Source of the DNA: Anaerolineae bacterium
GTDB taxonomy: Bacteria; Chloroflexota; Anaerolineae; Promineifilales; Promineifilaceae
DNA length: 64,000 bases
Direction: 5' to 3'
Assembly: GCA_023382655.1 (NCBI GenBank)
Contig: JAHDWK010000005.1
Coordinates: forward strand, 1-64,000
Part shown: one piece after another, positions 51,180-59,294 of the stretch
How positions within the stretch are numbered: position 1 is the stretch's first letter
Layout of the letters: each line of letters starts with the position of its first letter
Notes under the pieces: generated by a model
Told to the model about the DNA's origin: nothing
Seen by the model: the letters and a program-made list of their open reading frames with translations, nothing else
Databases searched by the model: none
Program-made: the position numbers and the translations under genes

Positions 51180-53147
51180 TTAGTTGTTCGCGTTCAGCCA
51201 GTTAAACCTGGCCTGGTTCAGCGCATCATCGCTGGCGGGGAAGTAGCCCACATCCACCACTTCCTCGTTAACATTGGTGAGGTAGAAGTTGATGAAGGCG
51301 GCGACCTGCGGTTTGGCAGCCATAACGCCGGCGTCGGAGTAGATGAACAACGGCCGTGCCAGCGGATAGGTGCCGTTTTCCACATTGGCCGCACTGGCAT
51401 CCACACCTTCAATGGGCACAATCTTCAGCAGGTCAGCATTCTCCTGAAAGTAAGCATAACCAAAGTACCCAATAGCATTAGCGTCCCCTTCCACACCTTG
51501 CACCAGCACATTGTCATCCTCAGACAGTTGCAGGTTGGCGGCAGAGAGGATGGGTTCTTCGTCCTCATCAAAGACGGCTTCGACGAAGTAGTCAAAGGTG
51601 CCACTATCGGTGCCGGGGCTAAAGCGGATGATGGGTTCGGCCGGCCAACCTTCGCGCACATCGGCCCAGGTTTCGGCGGTGGAGAAAGCCAGCGCCAGTT
51701 CTTCCAGGGTCAGGCTGTCTACGAAGTCGTTGGCGGGGTTAACGACCACCGCCAGGGCGTCGGTGCCCACGCGGAACTCAAGTGGTTCGCGGCCAATGGC
51801 CCGGCAGGATTCCACTTCACTTTCGTTGATGGGGCGGCTGGCATTGGCAATGTCGCTCTCGCCGGCCACACAGAATCGTTCCAGGCCAGCGCCAGAGCCG
51901 ATGGAGTCTACAGTGATGTTGCCGCCGTACCCTTCCTGGCGAAAGCGTTCGGCCATCCGTTCGGTGAGAGGGAACACGGTGGAGCTACCGGCGGTGATGA
52001 TGTCCCCTTCCACCGCCAACGGGTCTACGTCAGGCAGAACAACACCGGTCATCTGTTCTTCACCGGCTGCACCCCCGGCAACACCGGTCACCCAGTTTTG
52101 TTTGGCCTGGTTCAGCGCATCGTCGCTGGAGGGGAAGTAACCGACATCCACCACTTCCTCGTTAACATTGGTCAGATAGAAGTTGATGAAAGCGGCGACC
52201 TGCGGTTTGGCGGCCATGATGCCGGCATCGGAGTAGATGAACAACGGCCGTGCCAGCGGATAGGTGCCATCTTCCAGACTGGCTGCGCCGGCTACCACGC
52301 CTTCAATCGGTACCAACTTCAACAGGTCGGCATTCTCCTGAAAGTAAGCATAACCAAAGTAGCCAATGGCATTAGCGTCCCCTTCTACTCCCTGCACCAG
52401 CACATTGTCATCCTCAGACAGTTGCAGGTTGGCGGCAGACAGGATGGGTTCTTCATCTTCCTCAAAGACGGCTTCGACGAAGTAGTCAAAGGTGCCGCTG
52501 TCGGTGCCGGGGCTAAAGCGGACGATGGGTTCGGCCGGCCAGCCGTCGCGCACCTCAGCCCAGGTAGCAGCGGTGGAGAAAGCCAGCGCCAATTCTTCCA
52601 GGGTCAGGCTGTCCACAAACTCATTGGCCGGGTTGATGACTACCGCTAGGGCATCGGTGCCCACACGGAACTCAATCGGTTCGCGGCCAATGGTGCGGCA
52701 GGATTCCACTTCGCTGTCGCGGATGGGGCGGCTGGCGTTGGCAATGTCGCTCTCACCGGCCACACAGAAGCGTTCCAGGCCAGCGCCAGAGCCGATGGAG
52801 TCTACGGTGATGTTGCCGCCGTACCCTTCCTGGCGGAAGCGTTCGGCCATCCGTTCGGTGAGCGGGAAGACGGTGGAGCTACCGGCGGTGATGATGTCAC
52901 CCGTTACCGCTAACGGGTCCACCGCGGGCAGCGCCATTACCTGCACCTGTTCGGTCACTGTCTCCACGACAGTAACCGTTTCCACAGTGGTTTCGGTGAT
53001 GGTTTCCACCACCGTTTCCACGCGGGTTACTTCCAGTGTCACCGTTTCGGTGATCACCTGTGGTTCGGCGCTGCCGCCACTGGAACAGGCAGCCAGGGCT
53101 ATGGCAGCAATCAATAATACAAAAATAAAAAGTTTGTTTCGCATCAT
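51180..53147 (-). CDS. pstS: Tandem-duplicated phosphate-binding lipoprotein (double PstS)
   Basis: A 655-residue lipoprotein with two nearly identical phosphate-binding domains. The signal peptide ends in the lipobox LAAC with Cys21. A Val/Thr/Glu-rich linker (about 30-71) follows, then domain 1 (about 76-352) and domain 2 (about 374-650), offset by 298 residues. Both have [37 protein letters not shown] and SPGTDSGTFDYF, which line the phosphate site. The DNA copies (52092-52922 and 51198-52028) are very similar, so the duplication is recent or kept alike by gene conversion. The start has AGGAG. It heads the minus-strand pst operon, divergent from a second pst operon across a PHO-box region. 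Confidence 0.95.
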   Translation of the reverse strand: MMRNKLFIFVLLIAAIALAACSSGGSAEPQVITETVTLEVTRVETVVETITETTVETVTVVETVTEQVQVMALPAVDPLAVTGDIITAGSSTVFPLTERMAERFRQEGYGGNITVDSIGSGAGLERFCVAGESDIANASRPIRDSEVESCRTIGREPIEFRVGTDALAVVINPANEFVDSLTLEELALAFSTAATWAEVRDGWPAEPIVRFSPGTDSGTFDYFVEAVFEEDEEPILSAANLQLSEDDNVLVQGVEGDANAIGYFGYAYFQENADLLKLVPIEGVVAGAASLEDGTYPLARPLFIYSDAGIMAAKPQVAAFINFYLTNVNEEVVDVGYFPSSDDALNQAKQNWVTGVAGGAAGEEQMTGVVLPDVDPLAVEGDIITAGSSTVFPLTERMAERFRQEGYGGNITVDSIGSGAGLERFCVAGESDIANASRPINESEVESCRAIGREPLEFRVGTDALAVVVNPANDFVDSLTLEELALAFSTAETWADVREGWPAEPIIRFSPGTDSGTFDYFVEAVFDEDEEPILSAANLQLSEDDNVLVQGVEGDANAIGYFGYAYFQENADLLKIVPIEGVDASAANVENGTYPLARPLFIYSDAGVMAAKPQVAAFINFYLTNVNEEVVDVGYFPASDDALNQARFNWLNANN

Positions 53148-53184
53148 TCTTCTCCTGCGTGAATTGGGATTTTGGCAAAGGTTA

Positions 53185-53218
53185 AGACCCTAAGGGTTTC
53201 AGAAAACCCTTAGCGTCT
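53185..53218. repeat. Hairpin in the pstS leader
   Basis: AGACCCTAAGGGTTT and AAACCCTTAGCGTCT form a 15-bp stem with one mismatch and a 4-base loop, about 40 bases upstream of the double-pstS start on the minus strand. Confidence 0.75.
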
Positions 53219-53272
53219 GGGACGCACTCTTTTGCCTTTTAAGATACTGAGGGGGAGTTTACCCCTGGTCAG

Positions 53273-53382
53273 TTAACATTTGGAGACTGATTGGTTAACA
53301 TCTGGCTATGGCTTTGTTAAGGCAGGTTATCAGATTGTTAACAGCTTGTTAACAATTCCGGTCTGTTAACTTTTTGTTAAAG
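53273..53382 (+). promoter_or_regulatory. PHO-box region with 11-bp-phased TTAACA repeats
   Basis: TTAACA or a close match begins at 53273, 53295, 53317 (TTAAGG), 53327 (TTATCA), 53338, 53349, 53366 (TTAACT) and 53377 (TTAAAG). Most intervals are 11 or 22 bases, as in Bacillus PhoP boxes (TTAACA direct repeats with an 11-base period). A TAGAAT -10 box (53387-53392) follows directly, with no separate -35, as expected for a PhoP-activated promoter of the 53432 operon. The same region may serve the divergent double-pstS operon. Confidence 0.8.
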
Positions 53383-53431
53383 TAGATAGAATTCGGCCTC
53401 GGCAAAGCCGACATCTAATGGGAAGAGATGG

Positions 53432-54394
53432 ATGGGAAAAAAGCTCAAACAAATACGGGTAAAGCCAGACTGGCAAACACCAACCCACCTTGAAAACCAA
53501 ACCGGGCAAGCAGTTAGGATCATGATTCTTTTACTGCTTGCTTTTTTTTTGTTGGGGGGGTGTAACGGCCGTGTCTCCCCCAATGCCGCCCCTACTCCAG
53601 CCAGCCGCTCCATTCAAAACAAAGGCTCTGACACCATCGTCAATATCGCCCTGGCCTGGGCCGAAGCATACCGGGACGTAGACCCTACCGTCAGCATTGC
53701 CGTTACAGGTGGCGGTTCCGGTACCGGTATTGCCGCTCTGATCAACGGCACGGTAGACATGGCTAACGCCTCCCGTGCCATGAAAGAGTCAGAGTTTGAA
53801 GAAGCGCGGGCTAACGGCATTGAGCCGGTGGAGCATGTAGTGGCTATTGACGCCCTGGCTGTGATCCTGCATCCCGATAACCCGGTGAGTGAACTCACCA
53901 TCCCGCAACTGTCGGCCATATACAGCGGACAGATCACCAACTGGCAAGAAGTGGGCGGCTTCGACGCGCCTATTATTTTGCTGTCGCGGGAGACAAATTC
54001 GGGCACCCATGTTTACTTTCTGGAAGAGGTGGTGCGGCAGGGGGACGCGAACAACAAAGAGATTTTTGCGCCGCAGACGATGCTGATGCCCTCATCGGTG
54101 GGTATTACCAGCGAACTGCGCCGCAACCCCAACGCCATTGGCTATGACGGCTTGGGCTACGTAGACCCGGCGCATGAGAAGATTGTGGCTGTTGCTGCCG
54201 ATGAAAATAGCCCTTATATCTTTCCCAGTTTGGAAACGGCCATAAGCGGTGAGTATCCGCTGGCGCGTAGCCTGTTTATGTATACGGCCGGGGAACCGCA
54301 GGGCGTCATCGCGGAGTATTTGCATTGGATTCTGGGGGTAGAGGGGCAACAAATAGTGGCCGATTTAGGGTTTGTGCCCTTACCAGGAGATTAA
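53432..54394 (+). CDS. pstS: Phosphate-binding lipoprotein PstS (second system)
   Basis: A 320-residue binding protein with a single PstS domain. A long basic N-terminus precedes the hydrophobic stretch and lipobox LLGGC (Cys44). The phosphate site is built from NKGSDTIVN, TGGGSGTGIAAL, DMANASRAM and SRETNSGTHVYF. It is clearly different from the double PstS and closer to the classic PstS of about 280 residues. The ATG at 53432 has GGAAGAG upstream. A start at 53522 would leave no positive charges before the signal core, so I kept the longer form. It is the first gene of the plus-strand pst operon, behind the PHO-box region. Confidence 0.92.
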   Translation: MGKKLKQIRVKPDWQTPTHLENQTGQAVRIMILLLLAFFLLGGCNGRVSPNAAPTPASRSIQNKGSDTIVNIALAWAEAYRDVDPTVSIAVTGGGSGTGIAALINGTVDMANASRAMKESEFEEARANGIEPVEHVVAIDALAVILHPDNPVSELTIPQLSAIYSGQITNWQEVGGFDAPIILLSRETNSGTHVYFLEEVVRQGDANNKEIFAPQTMLMPSSVGITSELRRNPNAIGYDGLGYVDPAHEKIVAVAADENSPYIFPSLETAISGEYPLARSLFMYTAGEPQGVIAEYLHWILGVEGQQIVADLGFVPLPGD

Positions 54395-54397
54395 ACT

Positions 54398-55348
54398 ATG
54401 GCAACAGTTGAACGGATAGAGCCAGGGCACGCCGAGGAGACTCAGCCGCCAGACAATCGTGGTCGCCGTAGTGGGCGCGAACTGGTAATTGAAGGGCTGA
54501 TTCTCATGTCCGGTGTCTCGGTGATCATCATCATCACGCTGATTTTTTTGTTCCTGTTGAAAGAAGGATTGCCCGCTTTTACGTCGCAGCCCATCAGCAC
54601 TTTCTGGGGGCGCCGCTGGTATCCCATTGAGGAGATGTATGGGCTGGCACCGCTGCTGGTGGGGTCGCTATTGGTGACGTTGGGGGCGGTGGTGATTGCG
54701 GTGCCGTTGGGGTTGACAACGGCCGTGTACCTCGGCGAATTTGCTCCCCTTTGGCTGCGCGAAATTCTCAAGCCGCTCATTGAAGTGCTGGCGGGTATCC
54801 CCTCCATTGTGCTGGGCTTTTTGGGTTGGGTCGCATTAGCCCCGCTCATCCAAAATATGGGCGCGCCTACGGGGCTAACGGCTTTCACCGGGTCGTTGAT
54901 CCTGGCCTATATGGCGCTGCCCACCATCATCAGCATTACCGAAGATGCGCTGTATGCCGTACCCAAAGAGTACCGCGATGGTTCGTTAGCCATTGGCGCG
55001 ACGCAGTGGCAAACCATCTGGCGGGTGGTGCTGCCGGCGGCCCGGTCTGGCATTGTCATCGCCATTATGTTGGGGGTGGGGCGGGCCATTGGCGAGACGA
55101 TGGCCGTTATGCTGGTGACGGGCAATGCGGCCAACATACCCGACCTGGGTCCGGGCATGATGTTCCAACCGATTCGTACCATGACGGCGACGATTGCCGC
55201 CGAAATGGGCGAAGTGGCCCAGGGCAGCACCCATTACAGCGTTTTGTTTGCCATTGGTATCGTGCTGTTCATCATCACCTTTCTGGTTAATTCGTTAGCC
55301 ACGCGGCTGGTGGGGGGCCGGGCACAGCAGCGGGGGGCGCAGTTATGA
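54398..55348 (+). CDS. pstC: Phosphate ABC transporter permease PstC (second system)
   Basis: A 316-residue inner-membrane permease of normal length with six helices. The core has LIEVLAGIPSIVLGFLG, the EAA coupling loop YRDGSLAIGATQWQTIW and GRAIGETMAVMLVTG. It begins 3 bases after the pstS stop and overlaps pstA by ATGA, so the operon is tightly coupled. Unlike the PstC at 49869, it has no extra outer domain. It forms the translocation pore with the PstA encoded next. Confidence 0.94.
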   Translation: MATVERIEPGHAEETQPPDNRGRRSGRELVIEGLILMSGVSVIIIITLIFLFLLKEGLPAFTSQPISTFWGRRWYPIEEMYGLAPLLVGSLLVTLGAVVIAVPLGLTTAVYLGEFAPLWLREILKPLIEVLAGIPSIVLGFLGWVALAPLIQNMGAPTGLTAFTGSLILAYMALPTIISITEDALYAVPKEYRDGSLAIGATQWQTIWRVVLPAARSGIVIAIMLGVGRAIGETMAVMLVTGNAANIPDLGPGMMFQPIRTMTATIAAEMGEVAQGSTHYSVLFAIGIVLFIITFLVNSLATRLVGGRAQQRGAQL

Positions 55349-56190
55349 ACCGCCAACAAACGCAAAAAGTGGCTACGGCCGTGATCACCACCATTGCTGC
55401 TCTGGTCGTCATTCCCGTTTTGCTCATCATCCTCACCATTTTCTACAATGGCCTGGCGGCCATTAGCTGGGAATTTTTGACCCAACCGCCGCGTAATGGC
55501 ATGACGGAAGGCGGTATCATGCCCGCCATTTTGGGCACGATCTTGTTGACATTGGGCACGGCCGTAGCCGCCATCCCGCTGGGCATTGGCGCGGCCATTT
55601 ACCTGGCCGAATACGCCGGCGATAATATCCTCACCCGCACCATCCGGTTGGCCATTGTTAATCTGGCCGGTATTCCTTCCATCGTTTATGGTTTGTTTGG
55701 GCTGGGTATGTTTGTGTTATTTTTCCAGTTTGGCACCTCCATCCTGGCCGGGTCGCTGACGCTGGGGCTGATGACCCTGCCCATTGTCATCAGTACCGCC
55801 GAAGAAGCCATTCTCTCCGTACCCCCGGCATTCCGCACCGTCAGTTACAGTGTGGGCGCCACCCGCTGGCAGACCATTCGCCATCAGGTACTGCCCAACG
55901 CCATGCCCGGCATCATCACCGGCATCATCCTGGGACTCAGCCGGGCCATTGGCGAAACCGCGCCCATCTTGTTCACGGTTGCCGCCTTTTATCTACCCGA
56001 TTTGCCCGGTTCTATCTTTGACCAGACGATGGCCCTGCCGTATCACCTGTATGTCATTTCCACGCAGGTGCCCGGTATGCCCCTGGATGTGCAGTATGGC
56101 ACGGCGCTGGTGCTGCTACTGTTTACCCTTTCGCTCACCTTTGTGGCTACCATGATCCGCAGCACCATGCGGCGGCGGCGGCAGTGGTGA
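55345..56190 (+). CDS. pstA: Phosphate ABC transporter permease PstA (second system)
   Basis: A 281-residue permease of normal length: helix 1, a short outer loop (LTQPPRNGMTEGG), then the core with VNLAGIPSIVYGLFGLG, EAA loop FRTVSYSVGATRWQTI and [13 protein letters not shown]. It starts at an ATG overlapping pstC by 4 bases. It is the ordinary counterpart to the 750-residue PstA at 47572, which makes the insertion there easy to delimit. With PstC it should bind the two PstB-like ATPases that follow. Confidence 0.94.
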   Translation: MNRQQTQKVATAVITTIAALVVIPVLLIILTIFYNGLAAISWEFLTQPPRNGMTEGGIMPAILGTILLTLGTAVAAIPLGIGAAIYLAEYAGDNILTRTIRLAIVNLAGIPSIVYGLFGLGMFVLFFQFGTSILAGSLTLGLMTLPIVISTAEEAILSVPPAFRTVSYSVGATRWQTIRHQVLPNAMPGIITGIILGLSRAIGETAPILFTVAAFYLPDLPGSIFDQTMALPYHLYVISTQVPGMPLDVQYGTALVLLLFTLSLTFVATMIRSTMRRRRQW

Positions 56191-56222
56191 TCCGCGAAGG
56201 GTGCGAAGAGCGCGAAGTTTTT

Positions 56223-56981
56223 ATGACGCCGAAACTATCTATCCAGAATGTCTCTTTTGATTATGGGGATGGGGCAACGGTGCTGAAAAACGTCAGTCTG
56301 GATATTATGCCCCATGAGCTTTTTGTGCTGTTTGGGCCGTCGCGCAGTGGCAAATCTACGCTGCTGCGGCTGCTGAACCGGCTGTCGGATTTGCAGCCAG
56401 AGGGGGAGATGCACGGCCGTATCCTGTTCGATGGCCACGATATTTTTGCGCGTGGCGTGGATGTGTTTGACCTGCGACGGCGGATTGGTATGGTCTTTGC
56501 CACCCCCACACCCTTACCGGGCACCATTTATGAAAATTTGACCTATGGCCTTAAAATGGCCGGCATCAAAAGCCGCCGCGTGTTGGATGAAAGGGTGGAA
56601 CGCTCCTTACAGCAGGCGGCGCTGTGGGATGAGGTCAAAGATCGTCTGGCTGATTCCGCCTTTGCCCTTTCCGGAGGACAAAAACAGCGGCTTTGCCTGG
56701 CGCGCAGCCTGGCGCTGGAACCGGAGATTGTGTTATTAGATAATCCCACCTCTGGCCTTGACCCTATTTCCACTTCCATTGTGGAGGAGTCCTTGTTTGA
56801 ACTCAAACAGCAATACACCATCATCATGGTGCCCCATAGTATGCAGCAGGCGGCGCGGGTGGCCGACCGGGCCGCGTTTATACTCGACGGCGAAATTGTG
56901 GAGATTGGCCCGCAGCGCGAACTGTTTGTTTACCCCAAAGACAAACGCACTGAGGATTATGTATCGGGGCGGTTTGGGTAA
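56223..56981 (+). CDS. PstB-like ATPase lacking the Walker B glutamate and Q-loop glutamine
   Basis: A 252-residue ABC ATPase of the PstB type with altered catalytic motifs. Walker A is GPSRSGKST (38-46). The Q-loop reads GMVFATPTPLP, with Ala93 where Gln is expected. The signature LSGGQ (149-153) is intact. Walker B reads LLDNPTSGLDP, with Asn174 (codon AAT) in place of the catalytic Glu, and the H-loop His205 is present. It should bind ATP but hydrolyse poorly at its own site. The frame opens at a GTG at 56184, inside the upstream gene. I chose the ATG at 56223, although a CGCGAAGGG-type repeat replaces a clear Shine-Dalgarno. It lies 24 bases before a second pstB-like gene. Confidence 0.9.
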   Translation: MTPKLSIQNVSFDYGDGATVLKNVSLDIMPHELFVLFGPSRSGKSTLLRLLNRLSDLQPEGEMHGRILFDGHDIFARGVDVFDLRRRIGMVFATPTPLPGTIYENLTYGLKMAGIKSRRVLDERVERSLQQAALWDEVKDRLADSAFALSGGQKQRLCLARSLALEPEIVLLDNPTSGLDPISTSIVEESLFELKQQYTIIMVPHSMQQAARVADRAAFILDGEIVEIGPQRELFVYPKDKRTEDYVSGRFG

Positions 56982-57005
56982 TTGTGGTAATCGGTAATCA
57001 GTGCA

Positions 57006-57764
57006 ATGGACAACAAACTCGAAATCCGAAACTTCAACTTCTATTACGGCCAATTTCAGGCGTTGATTAACCTGAATTTGCCCATTCGCCGCAACCAGAT
57101 CACGGCTTTGATTGGGCCGTCTGGCTGTGGCAAATCCACCTTTTTGCGGGCGTTAAACCGGATGAATGACACCATCAAGGGGGCGCGGGCGGAGGGGGAG
57201 GTGCTGCTGGATGGCAAAAATATCTATGACCCGGATGTGGATGTGGTGCAGTTGCGGCAGCGGGTGGGCATGGTTTTCCAACGGCCGAACCCATTCCCCC
57301 AATCCATTTATAACAATGTGGCTTATGGGCCGCGTGTCTTGGGGTTGGCCGGGCGGAACGGCCGTCTGGATGCGATCGTCGAACAAAGTTTACGGGATGC
57401 GGCCTTGTGGGAGGATGTAAAAGATCGCCTGGAATCACCCGCCCAGGCGCTCAATCCGGGCCAGCAGCAGCGGCTTTGTATTGCCCGTACCATTGCTGTA
57501 AAACCAGAAGTGGTGCTGATGGATGAGCCATGTTCGGCGCTGGACCCGGTGGCTACCTTGAAGATTGAAGAATTGATGCAGCAGTTGGCGGCGGAGTATA
57601 CGATTGTCATCGTGACCCACAGTATGGAACAGGCGGCGCGGGCTTCGCACTGGACAGGTTTCTTCTGGTTAGGGGAGTTGGTGGAATACGGCCGTACCAC
57701 CAACCTGTTCACCAATCCCGAAAAAGAGCTAACCGAGGCTTATATTACGGGACGGCAGGGATAG
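57006..57764 (+). CDS. PstB-like ATPase with a degenerate signature motif
   Basis: A 252-residue PstB-type ATPase. Walker [10 protein letters not shown] (37-45), Q-loop Gln92 ([11 protein letters not shown]), Walker [12 protein letters not shown] with Asp173 and Glu174, and H-loop His205 are all intact. The ABC signature, however, is LNPGQ (149-153) instead of LSGGQ. In an ABC dimer each ATP lies between the Walker motifs of one subunit and the signature of the other. This protein paired with the preceding one would therefore form one fully consensus site (its own Walker B with the partner's LSGGQ) and one degenerate site. A repeat patch follows the stop, before the convergent phoR. Confidence 0.92.
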   Translation: MDNKLEIRNFNFYYGQFQALINLNLPIRRNQITALIGPSGCGKSTFLRALNRMNDTIKGARAEGEVLLDGKNIYDPDVDVVQLRQRVGMVFQRPNPFPQSIYNNVAYGPRVLGLAGRNGRLDAIVEQSLRDAALWEDVKDRLESPAQALNPGQQQRLCIARTIAVKPEVVLMDEPCSALDPVATLKIEELMQQLAAEYTIVIVTHSMEQAARASHWTGFFWLGELVEYGRTTNLFTNPEKELTEAYITGRQG

Positions 57765-57842
57765 TCCGTTATCCGTAATTCGTAAACCGTAATCCGAAGT
57801 TGGACATCGGGTCTAGGGCTTTGGTCCTCGGTTTACGACTCA
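57765..57842. repeat. TTATCCGTAATTCG / CCGTAATCCG repeat patch
   Basis: Copies of CCGTAATCCG, GACATCGGGT and GGTTTACGACTCACGG fill the spacer between convergent pstB and phoR. No terminator with a T-run is visible. Confidence 0.7.
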
Positions 57843-59227
57843 CGGGAAACAGGCAGTGTAAAGTAAAACGTACTGCCTTTACCTTCGCGGCTGGTGACGC
57901 CAATACGGCCGTGATGGGCCTGCACAATATGGCGCGAAATAGCTAACCCCAGGCCGGTGCCGCCGCCATTACGAGTGCGCGCCCGGTCTGACTTGTAAAA
58001 ACGCTCAAAAATGCGTGGCAAATCTTCCTCAGTAATACCCACGCCGGTATCAATCACGGAAATCTGCAATTCGTTGCTGTTGTCTGCTGCCAGACTGGCC
58101 TGAACGGTGATCCGGCCGCCATCGGGCGTAAATTTCACCGCGTTGTGCAGTAAATTAGTCACCACCCGCTGTACGCGCTCCTCATCGGCCAACACCGGGG
58201 GCAGATTGGCGGGCACATCCAGAATCATCTCAATCTGCTTGCGCTGTGCCTGGGGGCGGAGTCTGTCCATAGGGGCCAATAAGAGATTGGACACGGCCGT
58301 GGCTTGAAAGCGAAACGGCACCTGCCCGGACTCAATGCGCGACAGTTCCAGCAGTTCCTCCACCATCTGCGTCAGCACATCCACCTCATTTTCCGCTCGC
58401 TGCAAGAAACGTTGCGCTGCCGGCGGGTCGTCCAGCGCCCCATCTTGCAATGTTTCCACCACCGCTTTGAGTGAGGCTAACGGTGTGCGCAGTTCGTGTG
58501 AAATGTTGCTGATGAAGTCACGACGCACCGTTTGCAGCCGGTGAATTTGCGTCAGGTCATGCAAAATGACCAGGAAGCGACGCGCGCCTTCTTCTTCAAA
58601 AGGGATGACAGTCGTCTGTAAAAATACCCCCCGGCTGACCTCCACCATCTCCACCTGTTCTTGCCTTGTCTGCTGTGCCTTCTGCCATAATTCAATCAGA
58701 TGGTGATGGCGCACCACTTCGGCAAAAGAACGGCCGATGGCCCGCTCGGTCATTGGCTCTAACAGCCGGGTGGCCGCCGGATTGAGCAGGCGCACCGTGC
58801 CGTTTTCGCCGGTGATCAACACGCCATCAATCATACTGGCCAGAATTGTGCTGTATTGCTGGTTCTCCGCTTGCAGGGTGTGGATGTGCTCGCGCAAGGT
58901 GGCAACCATTTCGCTAAAAGCGCGGGTCATATCCCCTTCGTCATCACTGGTGTAGCCGAGGATGCGCGCTTCCAGATCACCTTGTGTGATGCGCCGGGCG
59001 ACTTCAGTGATGTGCCGGGTATACCGTTGCGCCGAACGTTCCAGCCACAGCGCCAGGAGGTAGGTGACGACGGCCGTAATCGCCGTCGCCGCTAATATGT
59101 TTCGCCACACACAACCGGCGCCCCCCAGACACATCGGCTGCGTCAGCAGCACACCCAGGCTGGTTAGGATAAAGGCAAACAAGAGAAAAAAGGGAATGGC
59201 AATGCGCCAACGTATTTTAGAGAACAT
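57833..59227 (-). CDS. phoR: Phosphate-regulon sensor kinase (PhoR-like)
   Basis: A 464-residue membrane histidine kinase. Two helices (about 11-29 and 41-62) with a very short outer loop, a HAMP domain (63-115) and a PAS domain (120-225; SMIDGVLITGENGTVRLLNP) precede HisKA with His244 (ISNISHELRTPLASLK). The ATPase has N (NLLHNAVKFTPDGG), G1 (VIDTGVGI) and G2 (GTGLGLAIS) boxes. The short outer loop is typical of PhoR, which senses transport state through Pst and PhoU rather than phosphate directly. It follows the response regulator gene on the same strand (67-base spacer with a repeat patch). The assignment rests on domain plan and context. Confidence 0.88.
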   Translation of the reverse strand: MFSKIRWRIAIPFFLLFAFILTSLGVLLTQPMCLGGAGCVWRNILAATAITAVVTYLLALWLERSAQRYTRHITEVARRITQGDLEARILGYTSDDEGDMTRAFSEMVATLREHIHTLQAENQQYSTILASMIDGVLITGENGTVRLLNPAATRLLEPMTERAIGRSFAEVVRHHHLIELWQKAQQTRQEQVEMVEVSRGVFLQTTVIPFEEEGARRFLVILHDLTQIHRLQTVRRDFISNISHELRTPLASLKAVVETLQDGALDDPPAAQRFLQRAENEVDVLTQMVEELLELSRIESGQVPFRFQATAVSNLLLAPMDRLRPQAQRKQIEMILDVPANLPPVLADEERVQRVVTNLLHNAVKFTPDGGRITVQASLAADNSNELQISVIDTGVGITEEDLPRIFERFYKSDRARTRNGGGTGLGLAISRHIVQAHHGRIGVTSREGKGSTFYFTLPVSRES

Positions 59228-59229
59228 TT

Positions 59230-59285
59230 TTCGTAATCCGTAACCCGTGGCCCGTAACCCGTCGGGTTACGCATTGCGGGTCTCT
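59230..59285. repeat. CGTAATCCGTAACCCG repeat patch
   Basis: CGTAATCCGTAACCCGTGGC is followed by CGTAACCCGTCGGGTTACGC, giving an internal GTAACCCG/CGGGTTAC hairpin, between phoP and phoR. Confidence 0.7.
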
Positions 59286-59294
59286 CTAGCGATA

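Noticed and set aside
51045-52649. A 534-codon open frame on the plus strand opposite pstS
   Set aside because: It is the mirror of the duplicated PstS coding sequence. It repeats with the same period and has no family resemblance. Its length comes from codon bias and the tandem copy.
46710-56222. CGCGAAGGGCGCGAAG elements before phoU and before the first PstB-like gene, considered as operators
   Set aside because: They match a widely scattered intergenic repeat type and overlap translation start regions rather than promoters. Nothing ties them to regulation.
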